From positions 62,001 through 126,000 of the forward strand of contig JADYYY010000011.1 in NCBI GenBank assembly GCA_020853395.1: a stretch of DNA of 64,000 nt. The letters are read 5' to 3'. The first letter of the stretch is position 1. Every line of letters begins with the position of its first letter. The notes under the pieces are model-generated. The model saw only the letters and a list, made by a program, of their open reading frames with translations, was not told where the DNA came from and did no database searches. This stretch comes from Acidobacteriota bacterium (GTDB lineage Bacteria > Acidobacteriota > Vicinamibacteria > Vicinamibacterales > SCN-69-37). Shown piece after piece: positions 1-8,890 of the stretch. The position numbers were made by a program, and so were the translations under genes.

Positions 1-63
1 GAAGGCACGCGGCAGCCTCACGGCCTGCGATCGTCCCGACCAGAAGACCTTGGCCGTTTCCAT
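1..63 (-). CDS. VapB-like antitoxin, N-terminal part (runs off left edge)
   Basis: Only the first 21 codons lie in the window. They begin METAKVFWSGRSQAVRLPRA, which matches the start of the AbrB/MazE-like DNA-binding fold of VapB-type antitoxins; the S-Q-A-V-R-L-P stretch is the family hallmark. A GGAG ribosome-binding site lies about seven bases before the ATG, which supports this start. In the family, VapB binds and blocks a PIN-domain RNase VapC and represses its own operon. The toxin, if present, would lie beyond the left edge and cannot be seen. Identification is by motif only, on a short fragment. Confidence 0.72.
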   Translation of the reverse strand, partial: METAKVFWSGRSQAVRLPRAF

Positions 64-80
64 TGTCAGCTCCGTTTGAG

Positions 81-102
81 ATATACCACACGAATATACC
101 AC
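81..102 (-). promoter_or_regulatory. direct repeat, candidate VapB operator
   Basis: The nonamer ATATACCAC occurs at 81-89 and again at 94-102, 13 bases apart, 18 bases or more upstream of the VapB-like start. The AT-rich repeats stand out in a very GC-rich setting. On the coding strand the nearer copy also gives a TATATC hexamer that could serve as a -10 element. An autoregulatory operator is inferred from position and from known VapB behaviour. Confidence 0.45.
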
Positions 103-265
103 GGACGTCTCGAGCTTCTCGGGGCGGACACGCGTCGGGACGCGTGTCGGAACGTTGAGCCCGGACGAACTGAAGGCGCTCATCGCTCGGTGTTCGTCTT
201 CTCGGGCTGGCGGAGACAGAAGCGACGCAAGATTGGTCGCTCACGCCGCGAACGCGTACAGGGAA

Positions 266-553
266 TCATCCAACGGGCTGCGGCTCGAACACGATCCGCA
301 GCCGCGTGTGCGTCGCATGCGCGAAGCGCTCCAGTGCGTCCGTTGACGGACGCACCCGTCCTCCTTCGATGCGCGCGATGTAGGACTGCGAGGTCTTCAT
401 GCGCTTGGCCAACTGCGCCTGCGACAGACCGGCCGCAGTGCGGGCCTCGATCAACGCACGGGCGAGGTCGAACTTCTCCCCTAGCGCATCATAGGCGTCC
501 TCGTAGTCGGCGTCCTTGCTCCATCGGCGATGGAGGTCGCTGATCTTCGTCAC
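266..553 (-). CDS. XRE-family helix-turn-helix protein (antitoxin-like)
   Basis: This 95-residue protein starts at a GTG (reading VTKISDLHRRW) preceded by an AAGGA-like ribosome-binding site. Residues about 30-75 form a classic Cro/C1 helix-turn-helix: GLSQAQLAKRMKTSQSYIAR followed by IEGGRVRPSTDALERFA. The N-terminal D-A-Y-D-A-L-G-E-K-F-D-L-A-R-A-L-I-E-A-R segment is typical of HigA-type antitoxins. No toxin partner is visible: the upstream neighbour is the TrkA-like gene, whose stop lies 26 bases away. It may be an orphan antitoxin or a plain transcriptional regulator. Confidence 0.82.
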   Translation of the reverse strand: MTKISDLHRRWSKDADYEDAYDALGEKFDLARALIEARTAAGLSQAQLAKRMKTSQSYIARIEGGRVRPSTDALERFAHATHTRLRIVFEPQPVG

Positions 554-578
554 CGCTTCACGTCCTTGTCGAAGAACG

Positions 579-1280
579 CTACGAACGCCGAGAGGTCGCC
601 TCCGCCGCGGCCGGAGCCGTGAGGGCGGTGATCGCATGGCTCACTTCATCGCGTTGTGCGACGAGCAACACGGTCGTGCCGGCGTCGATGACCGACGATC
701 CGCGCGGCGCTTCGACGCCGCCACCCTCACGATAGAGCGCGGCGAAGACGCCGGACTTCGGGAAGTCCGGCCGAGCCGCCAGCTCCATCACGCTGCGGCC
801 AGCCGCGACGCTGCCGGCGGGAATCGTCAGCTCGAACGCGATGGCCGTGCCGTCGCCGATGAGCATCGCGTGACGGATGGCATCGTGCTCGACGGCCATC
901 GCGATCGCGCCGGTGATGAGATCGGTCTCCGACAGCACGCGATCGATCCCGGCCTTCGCGTAGATCGACCGGTAGGCGTTGTCCCGCATCCGCACCATCA
1001 CCCGTTCGACGCCGGCGGAGCGGGCGAGGAGCGCGACCGCGAGGTTGTCGGCGTCGCGCCGCAGCATCGCGACGACGATGTCCATCTGCCCGATCGCGGC
1101 ATCGTCGAGCACCTCGGCCGTCGTGGCATCCCCGGCGATGGCCACGAGCCCGAACTGCTCGGAGGCGCGGCGGGCGACCATCGCGTCGGTGTCCACGATG
1201 GTGACCGCGTGTCCCATGCGCGACAACTGGACCGCGACCTCGAGGCCGGCCCGGCCCGCGCCGACCATGAGAATCTTCAT
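579..1280 (-). CDS. TrkA-like NAD-binding cation-transport regulatory subunit
   Basis: The 233-residue protein has an N-terminal Rossmann RCK_N domain with the dinucleotide motif VGAGRAGLEV at residues 6-15 and the acidic strand-2 end IVDTD. An RCK_C-like domain follows at roughly 145-220. Such proteins bind NAD(H) on the cytoplasmic side of K+ or Na+ transporters and gate them. Its ATG overlaps the stop of the upstream antiporter gene by four bases, so the two are translationally coupled. The partner here is an antiporter rather than a TrkH channel, so it probably regulates that antiporter. The last dozen residues are low complexity. Confidence 0.85.
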   Translation of the reverse strand: MKILMVGAGRAGLEVAVQLSRMGHAVTIVDTDAMVARRASEQFGLVAIAGDATTAEVLDDAAIGQMDIVVAMLRRDADNLAVALLARSAGVERVMVRMRDNAYRSIYAKAGIDRVLSETDLITGAIAMAVEHDAIRHAMLIGDGTAIAFELTIPAGSVAAGRSVMELAARPDFPKSGVFAALYREGGGVEAPRGSSVIDAGTTVLLVAQRDEVSHAITALTAPAAAEATSRRS

Positions 1281-2809
1281 CGTTCGCCCTCCGTCGAGTG
1301 TTCACCCGTGGTCACGTCGAGAAACCGCTCGTCGAGCGAGGCGACGTGCTCGCTCGCGGTGCGTTCCGTGATCAAACCCCGCCGAGCGGCGTCGAGGATG
1401 GCGGCCTTCTGCGCGATCACCACCGCGGGCAACACGACGTCACGATGCGGGTGCAGGCGTGCGGTACGCAGCGTGCGCTCGGCCTCGATGATGTCGCGCT
1501 GGAACGCCGCGCGACGTTCGGCATGGTCGCGCCGGGAGATCAGCCCGGAGGCGAGCAGTTGGTCGAGCTCGAGCTGCGCGCGCCGGGCGCTGATCAGCAC
1601 CGCCCGCGCGTCGTCGACCTGACGCGACTCGACCTCTCCGGCGACGCCCAGCCACGTCAGGAACCGGCGGAACGGCAAGGCCTGCGTCAAGAGCGTCACC
1701 AGCGTGACGCCGAACACGATCGCGATGAGCCGATCGCGATAGACGATGTCCTGCGGCAACGCCAGCACCGCCGCCATCGAGAGCGCGCCCTTGACGTTGC
1801 CGAACACCATCACGTGTTGCCACCGCCACGGCACGCTCTGCCCGGACAGATGCAGCGTGCCGAAGCAGACGTAGACGGCGACGGCACGGCCCGCGTGCAG
1901 CGCCACCACGGCGAGCAGGATGGGCCAGGCTTCACGGACGAGCATGTCGCCGCTCAACTGAATACCGACGAGAAGGAACAGCCAGACGTTGATGACGAAG
2001 GCCGCCACTTCCCAGAATCCCTGCAGCGCCAGGACCCGCGACGGCTCGAGGTGCAGGCGCATCTCGTGGCCCACCAGCACGCCGGCCACGACGACGGCGA
2101 TCACCGCCGAACCGTGAAGGTGCTCGGTGAGCAGTGATGTCGCGAAGACGGCGACGAGCGACGCCAGGATCGCGGTCAGATCGTCCGGGGCGTGACGAAG
2201 GACGAACGCGCCGACCGTCCCGCCCACCGCACCGAGCAGCACGCCCGCGACGATCGCGACGAGCAGCATCCGGGCGATCGCCGCCGGCTCGGCGTACCCC
2301 TGCATGACGACGGTGGCACAGACGGTGACGAGCACGAGCGCCGTGCCGTCGTTGAAGAGGCTCTCGCCCTCCATGATGGCCGCCAGCTTGTGCGGCACGC
2401 GAACGCTGCGGAACGCCAGCAGCACGCTCACCGTGTCGGTGATGGCGAGCACCGCGCCGAGCAGGAGCGCCACCGCGAAGGGCAGGCCGATCTCCCACGC
2501 CGCAAGGGTCGCCGTGGCCAGGAGCGAAATGGCGACGCCGGGCACGGCCAGCGCGAGAATCGGACGCGCCGCCCGCTTCATGTTGACGTCGTCGGCCGAC
2601 AACGCCCCTTGAAAGACGAGGATCGGAAGGAAGAGCAGCAGCACGACGTTCGGATCCATCGTCGTGCGCGGCAGGACGTCCATCAGGACGAGCAGCAGGC
2701 CGACGACGACGAGCGCCACGTTGTACGGCGCGTTGAGGCGCTTGGCCAGAATGGCAATGCCCGACCCGATGGCCAGCACGATCAGGAGCTGCTCGAGATA
2801 CTCGCGCAT
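1277..2809 (-). CDS. NhaP-type Na+(K+)/H+ antiporter (CPA1 family)
   Basis: This 510-residue protein has about twelve hydrophobic segments in the first 400 residues and a hydrophilic C-terminal tail of about 110 residues. The signature ITDTVSVLLAFRSVRVPHKL followed by MEGESLFNDGTA is the conserved ion-binding region of CPA1 antiporters of the NhaP and eukaryotic NHE type. The family exchanges cytoplasmic Na+ or K+ for protons and supports pH and salt homeostasis. The tail is rich in Arg, Glu and Ala and likely helical. It is the first gene of a two-gene operon with the TrkA-like subunit. Which cation is carried cannot be told from sequence. Confidence 0.93.
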   Translation of the reverse strand: MREYLEQLLIVLAIGSGIAILAKRLNAPYNVALVVVGLLLVLMDVLPRTTMDPNVVLLLFLPILVFQGALSADDVNMKRAARPILALAVPGVAISLLATATLAAWEIGLPFAVALLLGAVLAITDTVSVLLAFRSVRVPHKLAAIMEGESLFNDGTALVLVTVCATVVMQGYAEPAAIARMLLVAIVAGVLLGAVGGTVGAFVLRHAPDDLTAILASLVAVFATSLLTEHLHGSAVIAVVVAGVLVGHEMRLHLEPSRVLALQGFWEVAAFVINVWLFLLVGIQLSGDMLVREAWPILLAVVALHAGRAVAVYVCFGTLHLSGQSVPWRWQHVMVFGNVKGALSMAAVLALPQDIVYRDRLIAIVFGVTLVTLLTQALPFRRFLTWLGVAGEVESRQVDDARAVLISARRAQLELDQLLASGLISRRDHAERRAAFQRDIIEAERTLRTARLHPHRDVVLPAVVIAQKAAILDAARRGLITERTASEHVASLDERFLDVTTGEHSTEGER

Positions 2810-2905
2810 GAATCACGGCTATTCTGTCGTGGACAGGTCCGTCACGCTACACTCGGCAGCTTCGACGGGCCGCAACCATCCGTGCTGCGACGAAAAACGT
2901 CCCCG

Positions 2906-4279
2906 ATGTCGATTCGCCAAGCTATCGCGTTTCTGGTGCGGGGTGTCCTCGTCACGGGCGTCGTGGCCTTCGCTGCCGGTCCGCAGTCCTCGCAGGCGCA
3001 GGGAGTGGCAGAGAGTCCAGAGGCGCGTGCCCGCGCGTTCGTCACCCTGCTGGCTGGCGGTCAGTACGCGGACGCCTTCGAGTCGTTCACGCCTCAGATG
3101 AAGGCCGCGATGTCCGTCGATCGGCTGCGTGCGACGTGGAACAGCCTTACGGCGCAGGCAGGCCCGTTCCAGCGGCAAATCTCCGCGGCAGTCGTGCCAC
3201 GCGGCGTGCTCTCCGTCGTCGCCGTCACGTGCGCGTTCGAGCGTGCGACGTTCGACGTGCACGTCACCGTGAACCCGGCGAACCTGGTCGGAGGGCTGGC
3301 CGTCCGCCCGGCGGTGCAGGCCGTGACGTATGCGCCCCCGGCCTATGCGAGTCCCAGCGCCTACAAGGAGTCGGCCGTCACCGTCGGCATGGGCCAATGG
3401 GCGTTGCCAGCGACGCTGACGATGCCGTCCGGCCCGGGCCCGGTGCCAGCCGTGGTGCTCGTGCACGGATCAGGCCCTGGCGATCGGGATGCCACGGTCG
3501 GGCAAATCAAGCAGTTCAAGGATCTGGCGCTTGGACTCGCGTCTCGGGGGATTGCCGTGCTGCGGTACGACAAACGCACGCGGGTGCATGTCGACCTGAT
3601 GCGTGACCTGCCCGGCCTCACCGTCAAGGAGGAAACGATTGACGACGCGGTCGCGGCGGTTCAGTTGCTCAGGAGCACTCCGGGCGTGGATCCGAATCGG
3701 ATCGTCGTGCTCGGCCACAGCCTCGGCGGAATGCTCGTGCCCCGGATCGCCGCGGTGGCACCGCCAGTTGCCGGGTTCGTCGTGATGGCTGGCGCGGCCC
3801 GGCCGATGCCGCGGGCCGTGGTCGAGCAGGCGCGGTATCTGGCCCAAGTCGATGGCGTCGTCAGCGCGGAGGAACGAGCCCAGATCAGTGAGATCGAACA
3901 GGTGATGGCCCGTGTCGACGCCTTGCGTCCGGAAGACGTGTCGAAGCCGGAACGCATCTTCGGCGCCACCGCGTCGTATTGGCTCGATCTGCGCGGCTAC
4001 GATCCGCCGGTCGCCGCCGTGCAGGTGACGCAACCGATGCTCCTGCTCCAAGGAGAGCGGGACTACCAAGTGACGATGGAGGAGTTCTCCCGGTGGAAGT
4101 CGGCGCTTGCGGCTCGCACCGACGTGGTCTTCCGATCCTACGCCGGTCTCAACCACCTGTTCGTGGCTGGGACCGGTAAGAGCGTGCCGGCCGAATACAA
4201 CACGCCGGGTCACGTCAGCGAGACCGTCGTGCTCGACATCGCGACGTGGATCGCCGCCCTTCCGGCGCGACGCTGGTAG
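2906..4279 (+). CDS. secreted alpha/beta hydrolase with N-terminal DUF3887-like domain
   Basis: The 457-residue protein starts at the ATG just before a clear signal peptide (MSIRQAIAFLVRGVLVTGVV, cleavage near A-Q-A). Residues about 35-130 (ARAFVTLLAGGQYADAFESF) resemble the DUF3887 domain often fused to such enzymes. The rest is an alpha/beta hydrolase: VLVHGSGPGDRD forms the oxyanion-hole region, GHSLGGMLVP carries the nucleophile serine, and GLNHLF carries the likely catalytic histidine. A longer reading frame extends upstream, antisense to the antiporter, and is rejected because the signal peptide marks the start. Substrate unknown; peptidase or esterase activity is likely. Confidence 0.88.
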   Translation: MSIRQAIAFLVRGVLVTGVVAFAAGPQSSQAQGVAESPEARARAFVTLLAGGQYADAFESFTPQMKAAMSVDRLRATWNSLTAQAGPFQRQISAAVVPRGVLSVVAVTCAFERATFDVHVTVNPANLVGGLAVRPAVQAVTYAPPAYASPSAYKESAVTVGMGQWALPATLTMPSGPGPVPAVVLVHGSGPGDRDATVGQIKQFKDLALGLASRGIAVLRYDKRTRVHVDLMRDLPGLTVKEETIDDAVAAVQLLRSTPGVDPNRIVVLGHSLGGMLVPRIAAVAPPVAGFVVMAGAARPMPRAVVEQARYLAQVDGVVSAEERAQISEIEQVMARVDALRPEDVSKPERIFGATASYWLDLRGYDPPVAAVQVTQPMLLLQGERDYQVTMEEFSRWKSALAARTDVVFRSYAGLNHLFVAGTGKSVPAEYNTPGHVSETVVLDIATWIAALPARRW

Positions 4280-4365
4280 GACGACTGCCGACGCGGGATT
4301 GCGCCCCGGTGTCGCCCAATGCCACGACGGCTGCGCGCGCCGCCGAAACCCGAGGTGTGTCGGAG

Positions 4366-4923
4366 ATGACGGCTCTCATCACGGTCGACGTGCGAACGCG
4401 GCAGCAGTGGCGGGCGTGGCTGGCGAAGAACCACGCGTCGAGCCCCGGCATCTGGCTCGTTCGGCACAAACAGCACACGGGCGTCGAGTCGATGTCCTAC
4501 GAGGAGATCGTTCGCGAGGCGCTCTGCTTCGGTTGGATCGACAGCCTCGTCAGACGTCTGGACGCTGACCGCTACGTCCTCAAAATCACGCCGCGCAGGC
4601 CGGCGAGCAACTGGTCCGAGATCAACCGCCGGCGTTGGACCGAGCTCGAAACGGAGGGCCTGCTCGCCGCGCCCGGCCTCGCGGCGGCGCCTTCGGCGAA
4701 CCGCTACGCGCCCAAACCTGCGGTCCCGACGCTGCCGTGCTACATCGCCAACGCGTTCAGGCGAAACGTGAGGGCGTGGCAGCACTTCCAGACCCTCTCC
4801 CCGACACACCGGCGCCATTTCGTCGCGTGGATCCACACCGCCAAGCGGCCCGAGACGCGCGAGCGGCGCATTCGCGAATCGATCGCGCGGCTCTCTGCCG
4901 GCAAGACGTTGGGCTTGAAGTAG
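4366..4923 (+). CDS. YdeI/OmdA-type protein
   Basis: This 185-residue protein contains the block YEEIVREALCFGWIDS, diagnostic of the YdeI (bacteriocin-protection) family, followed by NWSEINRRRW. The C-terminal helix pair (RERRIRESIARLSAGK) is the OmdA domain. Family members are cytoplasmic and poorly understood; E. coli YdeI has been linked to stress and peptide resistance. The start is the ATG preceded by GGAG at 4361. It follows the hydrolase gene by 86 bases in the same direction, but there is no evidence of a shared function. Confidence 0.86.
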   Translation: MTALITVDVRTRQQWRAWLAKNHASSPGIWLVRHKQHTGVESMSYEEIVREALCFGWIDSLVRRLDADRYVLKITPRRPASNWSEINRRRWTELETEGLLAAPGLAAAPSANRYAPKPAVPTLPCYIANAFRRNVRAWQHFQTLSPTHRRHFVAWIHTAKRPETRERRIRESIARLSAGKTLGLK

Positions 4924-5032
4924 CGGCGCTGCGCTCTGCGCTGTCGCGCCCGCCGACGCGCTCGCCTCGTCTCGTCATGTCAGTTCGCTCTGCCGAACAC
5001 ACGACACCGCGCGCGTCTACGATGGAAGAAGG

Positions 5033-6238
5033 ATGAACGTCGCCGCCGCGCCGCTTCACGTCCGTGACGGAGCCTTCCGGCAGCCGGACGGATCGATCTG
5101 GAAGTACCGGGGCGTGACGGCATTCACCGCGCTTCACGACGTCGTCGGCGGCCGGTGGGACAAGCTCGACCGCTACGCTTCCTGGACGCTGGGGCTCGGT
5201 GCGAATGCCTGGCGCGTCTTCGCCATGTGGGGCAACCTGAACTTCTCGCCGCGGCGAACGCCGGGCTATGACGAGACGCTGGCAAGCCTCGTCGAGTGGC
5301 TCAACCGTCGCGGTCTCGTGCTCCACCTCGTGGCGCTGTGCGATCAGATCGACGGATCGGCGGTGCGGCTCTCGCGGGACGAGCAAGACGCGCACGTGCG
5401 CCGGGTAGCCGCCGCGCTGCGCGGCAAGGGCGCGCTCGGCGAGCTGGTGAACGAGGACTGGAAGAACGGCCGCCTCGCCGAGCGCTTCCCAGCCGGGTGG
5501 CTGACCGGCGCGCCGTGGACGCGCTCCGCCGCCGCGCAGAACGAGCCGCCGTCGGCGCCGGGCCGCTATCTGCAGTTCACGACGCACCACACGGCGCGAG
5601 ACGGCGAGTGGCCGCGGCACGCGATGCAGCTCATCGACGTCGCGCGATTGGGGTTCCCCGGCCACGCCGCGACGCTTCTGCCCGCCATCGCCGGCGAGCC
5701 CATCCGCATGGACGAGGCCACCCCCGAGGACTACGCGGACTACGTGGCGCTCGCCGAGCTCGCCGCCGCGGGTGCGTGCCTACACGGCGGGTTCTCGAGC
5801 TTCGATCCGGCGACGACGACGGACCTGCAGAACTGCGTGGCGCCGCCGCCCGGTTCGGCGGGAGACCGCGTGGCGCGCGCGGTGGCGGAAGTCTGGGCGG
5901 CGGGCATCGATCCCGATCTCGCGAGCACCGGCCGGTTCGTCAGCGGCGGGTCGGCCGACTGTCCGGTCCTGCACCGTGAGGGACGCGCGCTCGGGACCTT
6001 CGCCATGACGGCCGGCGATCGCGCCGTCGCGGTCGTCGTCCGGCTCGCGCCAGGCGACGAGCCGGCGCCGCAGCAGGGCTGGCGCATCGTTCGCCGCGTG
6101 CGCAACGTCTTCTTCTGCGAACGGCCGCGCGTCAGCGGATCTTCACTGCGTCCACGAACAGCGGATGCGATTCGAAGAGCACCGTCGTTCCCGGCTCGCC
6201 GCGCAGCCTTCGGTGCAACTCGAGATCGGCCAAGCTGA
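5033..6238 (+). CDS. glycosidase-like TIM-barrel protein
   Basis: The 401-residue protein starts at an ATG with GGAAGAAGG immediately upstream. The opening DGSIWKYRGVTAFTALHDVV and the later LGANAWRVFAMWGNLNF are typical of cellulase-like (beta/alpha)8 glycoside hydrolases. No signal peptide is evident. The usual N-E-P acid/base motif appears as V-N-E-D-W, and the second catalytic glutamate is not obvious, so activity is uncertain. The last 36 codons run antisense into the 3' end of the convergent membrane-protein gene, giving a 107-base overlap. This tail (after F-C-E-R-P-R) looks like read-through of non-coding frame rather than family sequence. Confidence 0.72.
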   Translation: MNVAAAPLHVRDGAFRQPDGSIWKYRGVTAFTALHDVVGGRWDKLDRYASWTLGLGANAWRVFAMWGNLNFSPRRTPGYDETLASLVEWLNRRGLVLHLVALCDQIDGSAVRLSRDEQDAHVRRVAAALRGKGALGELVNEDWKNGRLAERFPAGWLTGAPWTRSAAAQNEPPSAPGRYLQFTTHHTARDGEWPRHAMQLIDVARLGFPGHAATLLPAIAGEPIRMDEATPEDYADYVALAELAAAGACLHGGFSSFDPATTTDLQNCVAPPPGSAGDRVARAVAEVWAAGIDPDLASTGRFVSGGSADCPVLHREGRALGTFAMTAGDRAVAVVVRLAPGDEPAPQQGWRIVRRVRNVFFCERPRVSGSSLRPRTADAIRRAPSFPARRAAFGATRDRPS

Positions 6239-7871
6239 TCACGGCATCTTCGGCGCCGGTCGGGCCGAACGCGTCGGTGAACATCCACGTCCACCGCTCC
6301 TCGACCGCGACGCTCGTGCCGTCCTTGGTCAGCCGCAGCAGGATACCCGCTGCGTCGCCCCAGCGATCCTCGCCAATCCGGATGAGCGGCCGGCCGATCC
6401 CCTCGGCGTCGATGTATCGGCGGATGGCGGTGTAGGCGTTCGTCATCGCGACGTTGGGATGGCGCCGCTCGAATCCTGTCAGCTCCTCGAGCTGCCGCAT
6501 CGCGAGGAGGGCCGTGCCGCCGAGCGTCAGCAGCACGACGGCGATCCACGCGCCGCGCGGGACGGCCGGCATTCGAACGCGCTCGGCGACGATGCGCAGC
6601 GCGCAGGCGGCGATCACGCCGAGATTGAACGCCCCGAGCGCGGCCAGCCTGAAGACGTCGTGGTCCAGGACGTCGCCGCGAATCCGCGTGACCGCCCACA
6701 GGCTCGTCACCGACGCGACGAGCGCCACGGTCGCCAAGGACGTCTCGAACGGCCGGCCCGATCGATCGCCGCGCATCGCGATTGCGCCGAGCAGCAGCAC
6801 CTGCCCGATGGCGCACGGCAGTGCCCAGGCGAGGCCGGTGCGTTCGAAATGCGCACCCCACGCCAGGCTGAAGTCGGGCCTCAGGAGACCCGTCAGCCCG
6901 TACGCCCAGGTCAGCACGGCGTCGCGAAACGGGTGCGGCACCGCGGCGTCGCTGACGAAGAATCGCCAGAGTGACAGGGCGTTGCCGCCGTCGTGTGCCA
7001 CGGCGTCGCTCGTCACCGGCAACCAGAGCAGCGCCGCGCACCACGCGGCGCGATTGAGCCACGTCCGCACGGAACGATCGCGTGCGCGCGATCGCACGGC
7101 GTGCATCGCGAGCGCCGTCGCCGCGGTCGCCACGACGACAGGGACGAATCCCACGTGAGTGTGTGTGACGACGCTGCCGGCGATCGCCAGGGCAGGCAAC
7201 AGCCGCACTCGGCCGCTCGCGATCGCGGCCGCCATCGCGAGAACGGCGAGGCTGAGCAGCACCGGCACGTGCGCGGTCCAGGGGCTGGCCATCAGCGCCG
7301 GCGCCCGCCACGCGAGACCGACGCATGCCAGCGTGACGAGCACGCCGGCCATCCGCTGGCCGGGCTCGCGCGCGATCGTCCAGAAAACGACTGCGACCGC
7401 CACGACGTTGATCGCGAGCGCCATCGCGAAGAGCACGAGCGCGTGCCGTCCGGCCAGCGCGTAGAACGGTGCCGCGAGATAGAAGTACACCGGCCCGGGG
7501 TGGTGCCAGCCGTAGCGCGAGTAGGGACCGGCGAGCAGTCGGCCCTCGGTGGCCAGTTGCACGTAGAGCTCGCCGACGGCGAAGTCGGCATTCGTGATCA
7601 CGGGTGCCGCGCCGCGCGCGTAGGCGACGGCGCCAGCGAGCCCGATACCCGCGAGGAGCGCGATCGCCGATCGGCGCCAGCGCGGCATCGGCCAGCCGTA
7701 CGCGAGCAGCAGCGCGGCGGCCACTGCACCGGCGGCAAGCGGCTTGCGGTAGTCGTTCACCGTCAGGGCCAGTGGACCGATCGCGATCGACAGCCTCGCG
7801 CCCGCGGCCAGCACCAGCAGCGCCGCTGCCGGGGCCGCCGCCGCTCCCGCGAGCACCCAGCGCGTCCGCAC
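6132..7871 (-). CDS. GT-C-type polytopic membrane glycosyltransferase-like protein
   Basis: This 579-residue protein has many transmembrane segments. A periplasmic loop before the middle reads [20 protein letters not shown], where the H-H-P-G-P-V-Y-F-Y pattern is common in the ArnT/PMT-like (GT39) superfamily of acidobacterial membrane proteins. Such enzymes transfer sugars from polyprenyl-phosphate donors on the outer side of the inner membrane. The usual acidic catalytic loop residue could be the aspartate in T-N-A-D-F. It lies divergent to cysK. A specific acceptor cannot be named. Confidence 0.75.
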   Translation of the reverse strand: MRTRWVLAGAAAAPAAALLVLAAGARLSIAIGPLALTVNDYRKPLAAGAVAAALLLAYGWPMPRWRRSAIALLAGIGLAGAVAYARGAAPVITNADFAVGELYVQLATEGRLLAGPYSRYGWHHPGPVYFYLAAPFYALAGRHALVLFAMALAINVVAVAVVFWTIAREPGQRMAGVLVTLACVGLAWRAPALMASPWTAHVPVLLSLAVLAMAAAIASGRVRLLPALAIAGSVVTHTHVGFVPVVVATAATALAMHAVRSRARDRSVRTWLNRAAWCAALLWLPVTSDAVAHDGGNALSLWRFFVSDAAVPHPFRDAVLTWAYGLTGLLRPDFSLAWGAHFERTGLAWALPCAIGQVLLLGAIAMRGDRSGRPFETSLATVALVASVTSLWAVTRIRGDVLDHDVFRLAALGAFNLGVIAACALRIVAERVRMPAVPRGAWIAVVLLTLGGTALLAMRQLEELTGFERRHPNVAMTNAYTAIRRYIDAEGIGRPLIRIGEDRWGDAAGILLRLTKDGTSVAVEERWTWMFTDAFGPTGAEDAVISLADLELHRRLRGEPGTTVLFESHPLFVDAVKIR

Positions 7872-7876
7872 GCCGC

Positions 7877-7882
7877 TACAAT
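7877..7882 (+). promoter_or_regulatory. TACAAT -10-like hexamer before cysK
   Basis: TACAAT lies 30 bases before the cysK ATG, in the gap to the divergent membrane-protein gene. No good -35 hexamer is visible. The same hexamer recurs before other genes in the window (see findings). Confidence 0.4.
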
Positions 7883-7912
7883 AGCGTCTTCAGCCCGCGA
7901 TCGGAGCCGCTC

Positions 7913-8890
7913 ATGCCCAACTGGTACGAAGACAACTCACGTTCGATCGGACGCACGCCGCTCGTGCGACTGCACCGGGTCCTCGACGGTGCGCCCGCCA
8001 CCGTGCTGGCGAAGATCGAGGGGCGCAATCCCGCCTACTCCGTCAAGTGCCGGATCGGCGCCGCCATGGTCTGGGACGCGGAGCTGCGCGGGCTGCTCGG
8101 CCCCGGCAAGGAACTGATCGAGCCGACGAGCGGCAATACCGGTATCGCGCTCGCGTTCGTCGCCGCGGCCCGCCGGATTCCCATCACGCTCACGATGCCG
8201 GAGACGATGAGCGTGGAGCGGCGGAAGCTGCTCGTGGCCTACGGCGCGAAGCTCGTGCTGACGGAGGGTCCCAAGGGCATGGCCGGCGCCATCGCGAAGG
8301 CCGAGGAGATCGCCGCGTCCGATCCGAACCGCTACGTGCTGCTGCAGCAGTTCAAGAACCCCGCGAACCCTGCCGTGCACGAGTCGACGACCGGCCCGGA
8401 GATCTGGGACGACACCGGCGGGTCCGTCGACGTGTTCGTGTCGGGCATCGGGACGGGCGGGACGATCACCGGCGTGTCGCGCTTCATCAAGCACACGAAG
8501 CGGAAGCCCATCCTCTCGATCGCCGTCGAGCCGACCGCCAGCCCGGTGCTCACGCAGGCGCGCGCCGGCGAACCGCTCAAGCCGTCGCCGCACAAGATTC
8601 AGGGCATCGGCGCCGGCTTCGTGCCCGACGTGCTCGACATGTCGCTCGTGGACGAGATCGAACAGGTCACGAACGAGGAGGCAATCGAGTACGCCCGGCG
8701 GCTGACGCGTGAGGAGGGCATCCTCTCGGGCATCTCGTGCGGCGCGGCGGTGGCGGTGGCGGCGCGTGTGGCCAAACGTCCCGAGCTTCGCGACAAGACG
8801 ATCGTCGTCGTGCTGCCGGACTCCGGCGAGCGCTATCTCAGCACCGTGCTCTTCGAGGGCATGTTCGACGCGTCGGGGGTCGCGATATGA
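7913..8890 (+). CDS. cysK: cysteine synthase A (O-acetylserine sulfhydrylase)
   Basis: This 325-residue PLP enzyme makes L-cysteine from O-acetylserine and sulfide in the cytoplasm. The PLP lysine is K45 in [11 protein letters not shown], close to the enterobacterial CysK sequence. The substrate loop TSGNTG is at residues 72-77, the PLP-phosphate loop is [10 protein letters not shown], and the serine that contacts the pyridine nitrogen lies in GISCGAA. Length matches the family. It overlaps cysE by four bases, so the two steps of cysteine synthesis are translationally coupled. Confidence 0.97.
   Translation: MPNWYEDNSRSIGRTPLVRLHRVLDGAPATVLAKIEGRNPAYSVKCRIGAAMVWDAELRGLLGPGKELIEPTSGNTGIALAFVAAARRIPITLTMPETMSVERRKLLVAYGAKLVLTEGPKGMAGAIAKAEEIAASDPNRYVLLQQFKNPANPAVHESTTGPEIWDDTGGSVDVFVSGIGTGGTITGVSRFIKHTKRKPILSIAVEPTASPVLTQARAGEPLKPSPHKIQGIGAGFVPDVLDMSLVDEIEQVTNEEAIEYARRLTREEGILSGISCGAAVAVAARVAKRPELRDKTIVVVLPDSGERYLSTVLFEGMFDASGVAI

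Noticed and set aside
155-346. 63-codon top-strand frame beginning MSPDELKALIARC
   Set aside because: The first residues look protein-like, but the rest overlaps the 3' end of the XRE gene on the other strand and no ribosome-binding site or family pattern is present.
516-1622. Long top-strand open frame of over 360 codons opposite the TrkA-like and antiporter genes
   Set aside because: It is an antisense shadow of two well-supported genes; its Arg/His/Asp-rich composition has no domain-like pattern. The same reasoning removes many other long frames in this GC-rich window.
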